From Agrobacterium vitis (GTDB lineage Bacteria; Pseudomonadota; Alphaproteobacteria; Rhizobiales; Rhizobiaceae), in the NCBI RefSeq assembly GCF_013426735.1, contig NZ_AP023272.1, positions 3,020,501 to 3,084,500 of the forward strand: a stretch of 64,000 nucleotides of DNA. Direction: 5' to 3'. The notes beneath the pieces were generated by a model. That model made no database searches. It saw nothing but the letters and a program-made list of their open reading frames with translations, and was not told where the DNA came from. Made by a program: the position numbers and the translations under genes. Positions 8,814-16,019 of the stretch are shown here, in pieces (position 1 is the stretch's first letter; every line of letters starts with the position of its first letter).

Positions 8814-8827
8814 ACGGCAATCGCCGT
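8814..8827 (+). terminator. Weak terminator-like hairpin after the lectin-like gene
   Basis: ACGGC / GCCGT with an AATC loop, followed by CTT, about 50 bases after the stop. Short stem and poor T-run. Confidence 0.3.
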
Positions 8828-8849
8828 CTTCTACCCAGAGGATGAAACC

Positions 8850-8876
8850 GGCGGCGGTCTTAGCTCAACCGCCGCC
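8850..8876 (-). terminator. Terminator of cfa
   Basis: A 9-bp stem (GGCGGCGGT / ACCGCCGCC) immediately downstream of the cfa stop on the minus strand, followed in that direction by GGTTTC. The T-run is short. Confidence 0.55.
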
Positions 8877-8879
8877 CCT

Positions 8880-10151
8880 TCACCTCTCCCGCAAAATGTA
8901 ATCCCGCGTCAGCGGCAGGATATTGTTTTTCTTGGCTATCTGGATCTGGAACACCACCAGGTCCTCGTAATGGAAGGCGGCTTCGGCGGTTGATAGATAA
9001 TAGTCCCACATCCGGCAGAAGCGTTCATCGTAGAGGGCGGCTGCGTCTGCCCAACGGGCGGTGAAGCGGTCTCGCCAGTGGCGCAAGGTTTTGGCATAGT
9101 GGATGCGCAACACCTCGACATCCGTGATCGTCAGGCCAGCCTTTTCGATTTCAGGAACGATTTCCGAGAGCGCCGGAATATAGCCGCCTGGGAAGATATA
9201 TTTATCTAGCCATGGCGTGGTAAAGCCCGGCGTTGCGGAACAGCCGATCGTGTGCAGCACCATCACGCCATCATCGGCCAGCAGCGTGCTGCATTTGCTG
9301 AAAAACGTCCTGTAGGCCGCAAGCCCGACATGCTCGAACATGCCGACCGAGACGATGCGGTCGAATTTGCCGTCCAGACTGCGATAATCCATCAGCCGGA
9401 AATCGACATTGGCTGCTTCTGTCGCAGGCTTGCGGGGCCGCTTGACCGCGTAGGCTAGCTGCTCTTCAGACAAGGTGACGCCAACCACCTCTCCGCCGAC
9501 AGCCCTATTGGCCAGATGAAGGGCGAGACCGCCCCAGCCGCAGCCAATATCCAGCACACGGTTTCCCGGCTTGAGGCGTAGCTTGGCGGCAAGATGGTCT
9601 TTCTTGGCGCGCTGGGCGTCGTCCAGGCTCTGATCATCGTGCTCGAAATAGGCGCAGGAATACTGCCGGTCTTCATCCAGAAACAGTTCGTAAAGCCGTG
9701 CATCCAGATCGTAATGGTGCGCGACATTCTGTTTGGATCTGGCGGGAAGATTGCGATGGCGAAAGATCCTGAACCGGGTCCTCACATCGTCGATGATCCG
9801 GGCGATCAGCGGATGGGTGGCATTTTGCGCCTCCCGCAGCACCATGGACACAAAATCGAACATGGTTCCCTGATCGACAAAGAACCGTTCATCCATATAG
9901 AGTTCGCCCAGCCGCATATCGGCATCGATCAGAAAAGCCCATTGCGCGCGCGTATCGGCGAAGCGAACCGTGACAGGGGAACCCGTGCGGTCACCAAATG
10001 ACAGCGTCTTGCCGCTGACTGTCACAATATCCAGACACCCAATGGTGACGATGCGCGACAGCGCCGAGGCCAAGGCCCAATCTGAAATGGCGTTAAAAAT
10101 GGATCTTGGTGGTTGTTTCAAGCGGTCTGCATTTCCGGGATGCACAGCCAT
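8880..10151 (-). CDS. cfa: Cyclopropane-fatty-acyl-phospholipid synthase
   Basis: About 423 residues. The enzyme transfers a methylene group from S-adenosylmethionine to double bonds of membrane phospholipid acyl chains. The N-terminal CFA domain (residues 20-130) precedes the methyltransferase fold. Visible motifs are VAHHYDLDARLYELFLDEDR, SCAYFEHDDQSLDDAQ, the SAM loop VLDIGCGWGGLALHLA, MFEHVGLAAYRTFF and HWRDRF near the C-terminus. The ATG at 10151 is preferred to a TTG three codons earlier. The gene is alone on the minus strand, with ilvE upstream behind its own terminator. Modification of other unsaturated lipids by a close paralogue cannot be excluded. Confidence 0.92.
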   Translation of the reverse strand: MAVHPGNADRLKQPPRSIFNAISDWALASALSRIVTIGCLDIVTVSGKTLSFGDRTGSPVTVRFADTRAQWAFLIDADMRLGELYMDERFFVDQGTMFDFVSMVLREAQNATHPLIARIIDDVRTRFRIFRHRNLPARSKQNVAHHYDLDARLYELFLDEDRQYSCAYFEHDDQSLDDAQRAKKDHLAAKLRLKPGNRVLDIGCGWGGLALHLANRAVGGEVVGVTLSEEQLAYAVKRPRKPATEAANVDFRLMDYRSLDGKFDRIVSVGMFEHVGLAAYRTFFSKCSTLLADDGVMVLHTIGCSATPGFTTPWLDKYIFPGGYIPALSEIVPEIEKAGLTITDVEVLRIHYAKTLRHWRDRFTARWADAAALYDERFCRMWDYYLSTAEAAFHYEDLVVFQIQIAKKNNILPLTRDYILRER

Positions 10152-10417
10152 GATCTTCAACAGCCCTTACAGTCTGTCGGAGAAAAGTTAATGCGATTTT
10201 CCCGAAAGACGAACGAGAACAAAGGAAGTGTGAGTTTGCTTGGCTTGCAAGGGAAACCTGCATACCTAACCAGGCAATATGTAAGAACAAATTATGCGCA
10301 AAATGTGAAAATTCTCAGGCAACCGTAGAATGCGCAGTTTTTTATATTACACGTCACGCAGTAAACCATGTCGAAACATAGAAAAGAAAATCATATTTAC
10401 TCTTGAGAATATAATTA

Positions 10418-10445
10418 AAAAGGCCGGGATCACTCCCGGCCTTTT
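10418..10445 (-). terminator. Rho-independent terminator of ilvE
   Basis: A perfect 12-bp stem (AAAAGGCCGGGA / TCCCGGCCTTTT) with a TCAC loop, starting 3 bases beyond the ilvE stop on the minus strand. The A-run at 10417-10421 becomes the T-tail. Confidence 0.9.
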
Positions 10446-10448
10446 GTA

Positions 10449-11552
10449 TCAGACGCCTTCAATCCGGCGGACCCAGCCATGCGGGTCATTGCTCTTGCCG
10501 CGCTGGATATTGACCAGTTGCTCGCGGATTTTCAGGGTGGCTGGCCCGGTTTCGCCATTGCCGATCACAAAGCCACCATCGGTGAATTTGACCTCGCCGA
10601 TGCCAGCCACCACAGCGGCCGTGCCGCAGGCGAAGGCTTCTTTCAGCTTGCCGCTTTTGGCATCCGCCTGCCATTCCTCGAAAGAATAAGGGCGTTCATG
10701 CACTGTCATGCCTTGGTCTTTGATGAGCGAGATCAACGAATTACGGGTAATGCCCGGCAGGATGGTGCCGCCTAGAGGCGGCGTCACCAGTGAACCGTCG
10801 TCCATGACGAAAAACACGTTCATGCCACCCAGCTCTTCCAGCCACTTGTGCTCGGCGGCATCCAGGAAGGCCACCTGATCGCAGCCATGCTCAACCGCTT
10901 CCTGCTGGGCAATCAGGCTTGCCGCATAATTGCCGCCGCATTTGGCGGCACCGGTGCCGCCGGGAGCGGCGCGTGTGTAGTTTTCCGAAACCCAGATCTT
11001 CACCGCCTTGGCGCCGCCCTTGAAATAGGGGCCGACCGGCGAGGCGATGACACAGAAAATATAATCTCGTGCCGGGCGCACCCCCAGAAAAGCTTCGCTG
11101 GCGAACATGAAAGGCCGCAGATAAAGGCTGCCCTCACCGTCTGGAATCCACTTCGCATCGGCCTTGACCAGTTTATCGATGGCTTCGAGAAACAGCTCCT
11201 CGGGAATTTCCGGCATCGCCATGCGTCGTGCAGACTCGTTGAAACGGCGGGCATTTTCGTCCGGGCGAAACAGCACGACGCGACCTTCCGCCGTACGGTA
11301 CGCCTTCATCCCCTCGAAAATTTCCTGGGCGTAATGCAGCACCGCGGCTGCCGGATCGATGGCAAATGGCCCGCGCGCGGTAATCTCCGCCGAATGCCAG
11401 CCCTTCACCACATTCCACTGAATCACCGCCATATGGTCGCTGAATAGCGTACCAAAGCCCAGGCTCTGGAACGCCTCAAGGCGCTCTGCTTCCGGCATGG
11501 GGTTCGCATTCGGCTTGACGATGAATTCCGGCTTTGCAGTTGCGGCAGACAT
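10449..11552 (-). CDS. ilvE: Branched-chain amino acid aminotransferase
   Basis: A 367-residue class IV PLP aminotransferase that interconverts Leu, Ile and Val with their 2-oxo acids. The length and the segment TGAAKCGGNYAASLIAQ, carrying the PLP-binding Lys at about residue 204, fit the larger eukaryote-like BCAT type. Other motifs are HYAQEIFEGMKAYR and EELGGMNVFFV. The frame continues upstream to 11579, but the ATG at 11552 has GAGGAG seven bases before it. A perfect long palindrome at 11575-11605 just upstream suggests control by a dimeric repressor or activator. The gene is monocistronic, ending at a strong terminator. Confidence 0.94.
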   Translation of the reverse strand: MSAATAKPEFIVKPNANPMPEAERLEAFQSLGFGTLFSDHMAVIQWNVVKGWHSAEITARGPFAIDPAAAVLHYAQEIFEGMKAYRTAEGRVVLFRPDENARRFNESARRMAMPEIPEELFLEAIDKLVKADAKWIPDGEGSLYLRPFMFASEAFLGVRPARDYIFCVIASPVGPYFKGGAKAVKIWVSENYTRAAPGGTGAAKCGGNYAASLIAQQEAVEHGCDQVAFLDAAEHKWLEELGGMNVFFVMDDGSLVTPPLGGTILPGITRNSLISLIKDQGMTVHERPYSFEEWQADAKSGKLKEAFACGTAAVVAGIGEVKFTDGGFVIGNGETGPATLKIREQLVNIQRGKSNDPHGWVRRIEGV

Positions 11553-11574
11553 GACAGGTGATCTCCTCAAATCA

Positions 11575-11605
11575 GTCAATAGGTCAATATTGCTGACCTA
11601 TTGAC
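11575..11605. promoter_or_regulatory. Operator-like palindrome upstream of ilvE
   Basis: GTCAATAGGTCA (11575-11586) and TGACCTATTGAC (11594-11605) form a perfect 12-bp inverted repeat with a 7-bp spacer. It begins 23 bases before the ilvE ATG, where a bound dimer would block transcription or early elongation. The regulator is not identified. Confidence 0.65.
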
Positions 11606-11703
11606 GTTTCGTATAGACGATCACCAGCTTTCGCAAGGCATTTCAAGTGCAAACCGGTACGGTTGATAAAAATATCCAACCAACGGCCTTATGCAGGCAG
11701 TAA

Positions 11704-11760
11704 GTCCGTGCGAACCGCCTTACCCGAACATTACATGTTCGGATAAACCGGCCCTTCGCC
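11704..11760. repeat. Outer copy of the duplicated 3' end of etfD
   Basis: 57 bases repeated at 11777-11833 with two differences (offset 73). It still encodes, on the minus strand, the GEGPVYPNM ending of ETF-QO plus the downstream hairpin CCGAACAT/ATGTTCGG. Confidence 0.85.
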
Positions 11761-11776
11761 GCTCCCCTTGACGGAG

Positions 11777-11833
11777 GTCCGTGCGAACCGCCTTACCCGA
11801 ACATTACATGTTCGGGTAAACCGGTCCTTCGCC
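11777..11833. repeat. Inner copy of the duplicated 3' end, containing the etfD stop
   Basis: Direct repeat partner of 11704-11760. It holds the functional last codons of ETF-QO and a CCGAACAT/ATGTTCGG hairpin spanning the stop codon. Confidence 0.85.
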
Positions 11834-13465
11834 TCCTTGTGGCGGCACCCAGGTGATGTTCTGGTTCGGGTCCTTGATGTCGCAGGTCTTGCAGTGAACG
11901 CAATTCTGGGCATTGATGACGAAGCTCGGTTCGCCCTCCTTCTCCACCCATTCATAAACCCCGGCGGGACAGTAGCGGCTGGAAGGTCCGGCATAGACGC
12001 CAAGCTCGGAGCTCTTCTGCAGCGCCATGTCCTTGACCTTGAGATGCACCGGCTGGTCTTCCTCATGATTGGTGTTGGACAGAAACACCGAGGACAGGCG
12101 GTCGAAGGTCAGCACGCCATCCGGCTTGGGATAATCGATCTTCTTATGCTGTGCAGCCGGTTCAAGGCTCTGGGCATCGGTCTTGCCATGTTTCAGCGTG
12201 CCGAAGACAGAAAAGCCGAGAAGCTGGTTGGTCCACATATCCAGCCCGCCCAGCGCCACGCCGAGCACCGTGCCGAGTTTCGACCACAGCGGCTTGACGT
12301 TTCGCACCCGCCGCAAATCCGTGCCGATTTCGCTGCCGCGCCAGCTGTTTTCGATCTCAACCGGCTCATCATTGGCGCGGCCCGCCGCAATTGCCTCGGC
12401 AATCTTTTCCGCCGCCATCATTCCCGATAGAACAGCATTATGGCTGCCCTTGATGCGCGGCACATTGACCATGCCCGCCGAACAGCCCAGCAGCGCCCCA
12501 CCGGGGAAGGACAATTTCGGCACCGACTGATAACCGCCTTCGGTAATCGCCCGCGCTCCATAGGAAATCCGCTTGGCACCCTCAAAGGTTTCACGGATCG
12601 CCGGATGGGTCTTGAAGCGCTGGAACTCCTCGAACGGATAGAGATAGGGGTTCTTGTAGTTCAGATGCACGACGAAGCCGACCGCGACCTGATTATCCTC
12701 GAGATGATAGAGGAAAGAGCCGCCGCCAGTTTTCATGTCCAGCGGCCAGCCGAACGAATGCTGGACCAGGCCGGGCTTATGGTGCTCAGGCTTAACCTGC
12801 CACAGTTCCTTGATGCCGAGGCCGAATTTCTGCACATCGCTCTCGCGTGACAGATCGAATTTGGCGATCAGCTGCTTGGCAAGCGAGCCACGCACGCCTT
12901 CGCCGATCAGCACATATTTGCCCAACAATTCCATGCCGCGCGTGTAACTGGAACCGGGTTCGCCGTTCTTCTCGATGCCCATATCCCCGGTGGCAACACC
13001 GATCACCGCGCCAGCCTCGTTATAGAGCAATTCGGTGGCGGCAAAGCCCGGGTAGATCTCGACACCCAGCGCCTCGGCATGGCCCGCCAGCCAGCGACAG
13101 ACATTGCCAAGCGATACAATGTAATTGCCGTGATTGTTCATCAGCGGCGGCATCAGAGCATTGGGCAGGCGAATGGAGCCTGCGGGACCGAGAAACAGGA
13201 AATGGTCGGCGGTGACTTCGGTCTTGAACGGATGATCGGCTTCCTTGCGCCAATCCGGGAGAAGCTTATCGACGCCAACCGGATCGACCACAGCCCCGGA
13301 GAGAATATGGGCGCCGACTTCCGCACCCTTTTCCAGCACGACAACCGTCAGATCGGGATTGACCTGCTTGAGGCGAATGGCAGCCGAAAGACCCGCAGGC
13401 CCCGCACCCACAATCACCACGTCAAATTCCATGCTCTCGCGCTCGGGCAGCTCTTGTTCGCTCAT
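11804..13465 (-). CDS. etfD: Electron transfer flavoprotein-ubiquinone oxidoreductase
   Basis: A 553-residue membrane-associated flavoprotein that passes electrons from ETF, reduced by acyl-CoA and other dehydrogenases, to ubiquinone. The FAD-binding dinucleotide fold is at the N-terminus (VVIVGAGPAGLSAAIRL, about residues 15-31). A ubiquinone/membrane-binding middle follows (FLFLGPAGSIRLPNALMPP and GKYVLIGEGVRGSLAKQL). The C-terminal [4Fe-4S] ferredoxin-like domain has Cys at about 499, 522, 525 and 528 (CPAG...CVHCKTC). Length is normal for the family. The 3' end has been partly duplicated just downstream. The divergent SDR gene shares the upstream intergenic region. Confidence 0.95.
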   Translation of the reverse strand: MSEQELPERESMEFDVVIVGAGPAGLSAAIRLKQVNPDLTVVVLEKGAEVGAHILSGAVVDPVGVDKLLPDWRKEADHPFKTEVTADHFLFLGPAGSIRLPNALMPPLMNNHGNYIVSLGNVCRWLAGHAEALGVEIYPGFAATELLYNEAGAVIGVATGDMGIEKNGEPGSSYTRGMELLGKYVLIGEGVRGSLAKQLIAKFDLSRESDVQKFGLGIKELWQVKPEHHKPGLVQHSFGWPLDMKTGGGSFLYHLEDNQVAVGFVVHLNYKNPYLYPFEEFQRFKTHPAIRETFEGAKRISYGARAITEGGYQSVPKLSFPGGALLGCSAGMVNVPRIKGSHNAVLSGMMAAEKIAEAIAAGRANDEPVEIENSWRGSEIGTDLRRVRNVKPLWSKLGTVLGVALGGLDMWTNQLLGFSVFGTLKHGKTDAQSLEPAAQHKKIDYPKPDGVLTFDRLSSVFLSNTNHEEDQPVHLKVKDMALQKSSELGVYAGPSSRYCPAGVYEWVEKEGEPSFVINAQNCVHCKTCDIKDPNQNITWVPPQGGEGPVYPNM

Positions 13466-13747
13466 CGTTGTTCTCCGCTCGGCTTTTTCCCCAGATGGAC
13501 CTCTTCCTTGTCAAATCAAACCGGGCTTGTCGAGCCAGGTTGCGACAGGGCAAGGCGTGAAATCCCTGCTGGGTGCTATGAGGCGCAAGAATATCTTCCG
13601 TTTACGTGCACGTCAATTACTGTGATGCCGTGAAATGGATAACATGCTGACCACAGGATCTTATCGCTTTCTCTGCCTTTGATTTTGCATCCCCGCTTGT
13701 TAGGTTCGCGTGAAAATCGCATCGTCATTCACAAAAAGGAAGTCACA

Positions 13748-14533
13748 ATGGATCTTGGCATTTCCGGCAAGCGGGCGGTTGTTCTCGCCGCATCTCGCGG
13801 ACTTGGGCAAGGCATCGCCAATGCACTGGCCGCCGAAGGCGCGCATGTGCTGATCTGCGGACGCACAAAAGACAAGCTCGAGGCCAATTGCGCTGACATC
13901 GTCAAGGCTGGCGGCAAGGCGGACTATGTGGTGGCGGATCTCTCGGATACTGATTTCGTCGCCACCCTCGTTGAAGCGATCGCCGCAAAACTCGGCGGCA
14001 TCGACATCCTCGTCAACAATACGGGTGGGCCGACCCCAGGCACGGTGGAAGACATGGACGATGAAAAGCTCCACACCTTCTTTCAGTCCATGGTGGTGCG
14101 GATCATTACGCTGACCAACGCGCTGGTTCCCCAGATGAAGGCACAGGGCTTCGGACGCATTCTCACCGTTGCTTCGTCTGGCGTGATTGAGCCAATCGCC
14201 AATCTGGCACTCTCCAACACGTTGCGCGGCGCGTTGGTCGGCTGGAACAAGACGCTGTCTTCCGAAATCGCCTCCTTCGGCATCACCGCCAATCTACTCC
14301 TGCCTGGAAGGATCCATACCGACCGGATTGATGAACTGGACGGCGCCAATGCCAAACGCCAAGGTAAAACGCTGGAAGAGGTTCGCGAAAGCTCGATCAA
14401 AACCTTCCCGATAGGACGGCTTGGCAAGGTGGAAGAATTTGCCGCCGCAGGTGCTTTTCTCTGCTCCGTCCCTGCCGCATACATCACCGGCACAATGCTG
14501 CGGGTCGATGGCGGCGCCGCCAAATCTCTTTGA
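13748..14533 (+). CDS. SDR family oxidoreductase-like protein lacking the Tyr/Lys pair
   Basis: A 261-residue Rossmann-fold protein of the short-chain dehydrogenase family, similar to FabG-like 3-oxoacyl reductases. The cofactor loop AASRGLGQGIA (residues 15-25), NNTGG (90-94) and the catalytic-type Ser (VASSG, 143-144) are present. At the position of the Y-x-x-x-K motif the sequence reads SNTLR (156-160), so the usual catalytic Tyr and Lys are missing. The C-terminal GTMLRVDGG segment is normal. An AAGGAA site supports the ATG at 13748 over the upstream ATG at 13679. It may be an atypical enzyme or a non-catalytic binding protein. A 14-bp-stem terminator follows. Confidence 0.85.
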   Translation: MDLGISGKRAVVLAASRGLGQGIANALAAEGAHVLICGRTKDKLEANCADIVKAGGKADYVVADLSDTDFVATLVEAIAAKLGGIDILVNNTGGPTPGTVEDMDDEKLHTFFQSMVVRIITLTNALVPQMKAQGFGRILTVASSGVIEPIANLALSNTLRGALVGWNKTLSSEIASFGITANLLLPGRIHTDRIDELDGANAKRQGKTLEEVRESSIKTFPIGRLGKVEEFAAAGAFLCSVPAAYITGTMLRVDGGAAKSL

Positions 14534-14550
14534 ACACAGTAGCCCAATAG

Positions 14551-14592
14551 CCGTATTTAGTGACGAACGAATGTTACTGTCACTAAATACGG
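14551..14592 (+). terminator. Terminator after the SDR gene
   Basis: A perfect 14-bp stem (CCGTATTTAGTGAC / GTCACTAAATACGG) with a 14-nt loop, followed by GTTTATT. Confidence 0.75.
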
Positions 14593-14723
14593 GTTTATTA
14601 CAAGAATTTAAGGATAACTCACCGCGAGTTGATCGATAGTGTGCGTCTCTGTTATTTTCGCGGTGCATTAATTCAATAATGATAGGATGAACGACCAGCT
14701 CAAGCTTTATCAGGCCCTGACAC

Positions 14724-16019
14724 ATGAAAAAATTCTGGACCGCCTCCAGCATCATCGCAATCCTTGCCGTCGGCGGGTGGATATATCGCGACCATATTCC
14801 TTATCTCGACAAGGTTCCGTTTCTGAGCCAAGCCAGCCAGACGGCGGGCCACAAACCGGGTGCCGAACAGGCAACGGCCCAAGCCAATGGGCAGTCCTCA
14901 GATCGGGCCTCAGCACAGGAAGCTGGCAAACCGACTGGCCAAGGGGGCGGAAAGAGTGGCGGCCGGCGCAATGGCGGGCCAGCATCGGTCAAGACCGTTG
15001 CTGTCAGCATGGGCAATCTGCCAATGGATGCCACGGCGACTGGCTGGGCCGAAGCGGAGGATACCACGACACTGGCGGCCCTTAAGAGCGGTCTGCTTCA
15101 GGACGTGATCGCCAAGGACGGACAGGAAGTAAAGGCCGGAGATCTGATTGCCCGGCTGGATGACCGGATCGCAAAGGCGACGGTGGACAAGGACCAGGCC
15201 AATATCGTTTCCGACCAGGCCAGCCTGGCCGAATACGAGGCTGCCTTGACGCGTGCGGAAAGCTTGCTGAAGCAGAATGCTCAATCACAGCAGGCCTACG
15301 AACAGGCAAAGGCGTCGCGAGATTCGGCCGCCGCCAAGGTTGACGCCGATAAGGCAACGCTGGCCTCCGATATGGTCGACCTGGAGCACATGAAAATCCG
15401 GGCCCCCTTCGATGGCCGGCTCGGAAGTATCCAGCTCAGCATCGGCGCCTATGTCAGCGCCGGAACCGCCATCGTCAGCATCACCCGTTACAACCCGATC
15501 TATGTGAAGTTCCAGATGGCGGAACGCTACCTGCCGCAATTGCATCAGGCGTTTGCCGGCAAGGATGTTGTGGTCGATGTCGATCCAGCCTCGACCGGCG
15601 GCGTGCCGGTTCAAGGCAAGCTGTCCTTCTTCGACAATAGCGTGGACACCTCCTCGGGGACTATTCTCGTCAAGGCAGAGTTTCAAAACGACAAGGGCAT
15701 TCTTTGGCCCGGACAGAGCGCCAATGTTACTGTTCGCTTCCAGACCGAAGACCGCAACATCCTCGTGCCAACTGTCGCGGTTCGCCCCGGCGCCGAAGGC
15801 TTCTTCGTCTATACGGTCAACAGCGACAGCAAGGTCAAGGCAACCAAGGTTTCCGTCCTGCGCGCTAATGGCGATATGACGGCGATTGCCTCGGGTCTCA
15901 AGGAAGGCGATCACGTCGTGGTGGAAGGCCAGGTGCAGCTTGCCGACGGCCAGACTGTTCTGGAACAGTTTGCCGGCCAGAAAGTGGCTGAAAACGAGCC
16001 GAAGGATATCACCCGATGA
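14724..16019 (+). CDS. RND efflux periplasmic adaptor (membrane fusion protein)
   Basis: A 431-residue MdtA/AcrA-type adaptor, bridging an inner-membrane RND pump to an outer-membrane channel. A single N-terminal hydrophobic segment (about residues 5-20) anchors or exports it, followed by a low-complexity Gln/Ala/Gly linker (40-88). The lipoyl halves are recognisable (GLLQDVIAKDGQEVKAGD and APFDGRLGSIQLSIGAYVSAG), flanking a short alpha-hairpin. Beta-barrel and membrane-proximal domains follow. The stop overlaps the pump gene by ATGA, so the two are translationally coupled. No outer-membrane factor gene is adjacent; TolC may be supplied from elsewhere. Confidence 0.92.
   Translation: MKKFWTASSIIAILAVGGWIYRDHIPYLDKVPFLSQASQTAGHKPGAEQATAQANGQSSDRASAQEAGKPTGQGGGKSGGRRNGGPASVKTVAVSMGNLPMDATATGWAEAEDTTTLAALKSGLLQDVIAKDGQEVKAGDLIARLDDRIAKATVDKDQANIVSDQASLAEYEAALTRAESLLKQNAQSQQAYEQAKASRDSAAAKVDADKATLASDMVDLEHMKIRAPFDGRLGSIQLSIGAYVSAGTAIVSITRYNPIYVKFQMAERYLPQLHQAFAGKDVVVDVDPASTGGVPVQGKLSFFDNSVDTSSGTILVKAEFQNDKGILWPGQSANVTVRFQTEDRNILVPTVAVRPGAEGFFVYTVNSDSKVKATKVSVLRANGDMTAIASGLKEGDHVVVEGQVQLADGQTVLEQFAGQKVAENEPKDITR

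Noticed and set aside
14620..14665. Inverted repeat CACCGCGA / TCGCGGTG upstream of the RND operon
   Set aside because: The arms are 30 bases apart and only 8 bp; too weak to call an operator.
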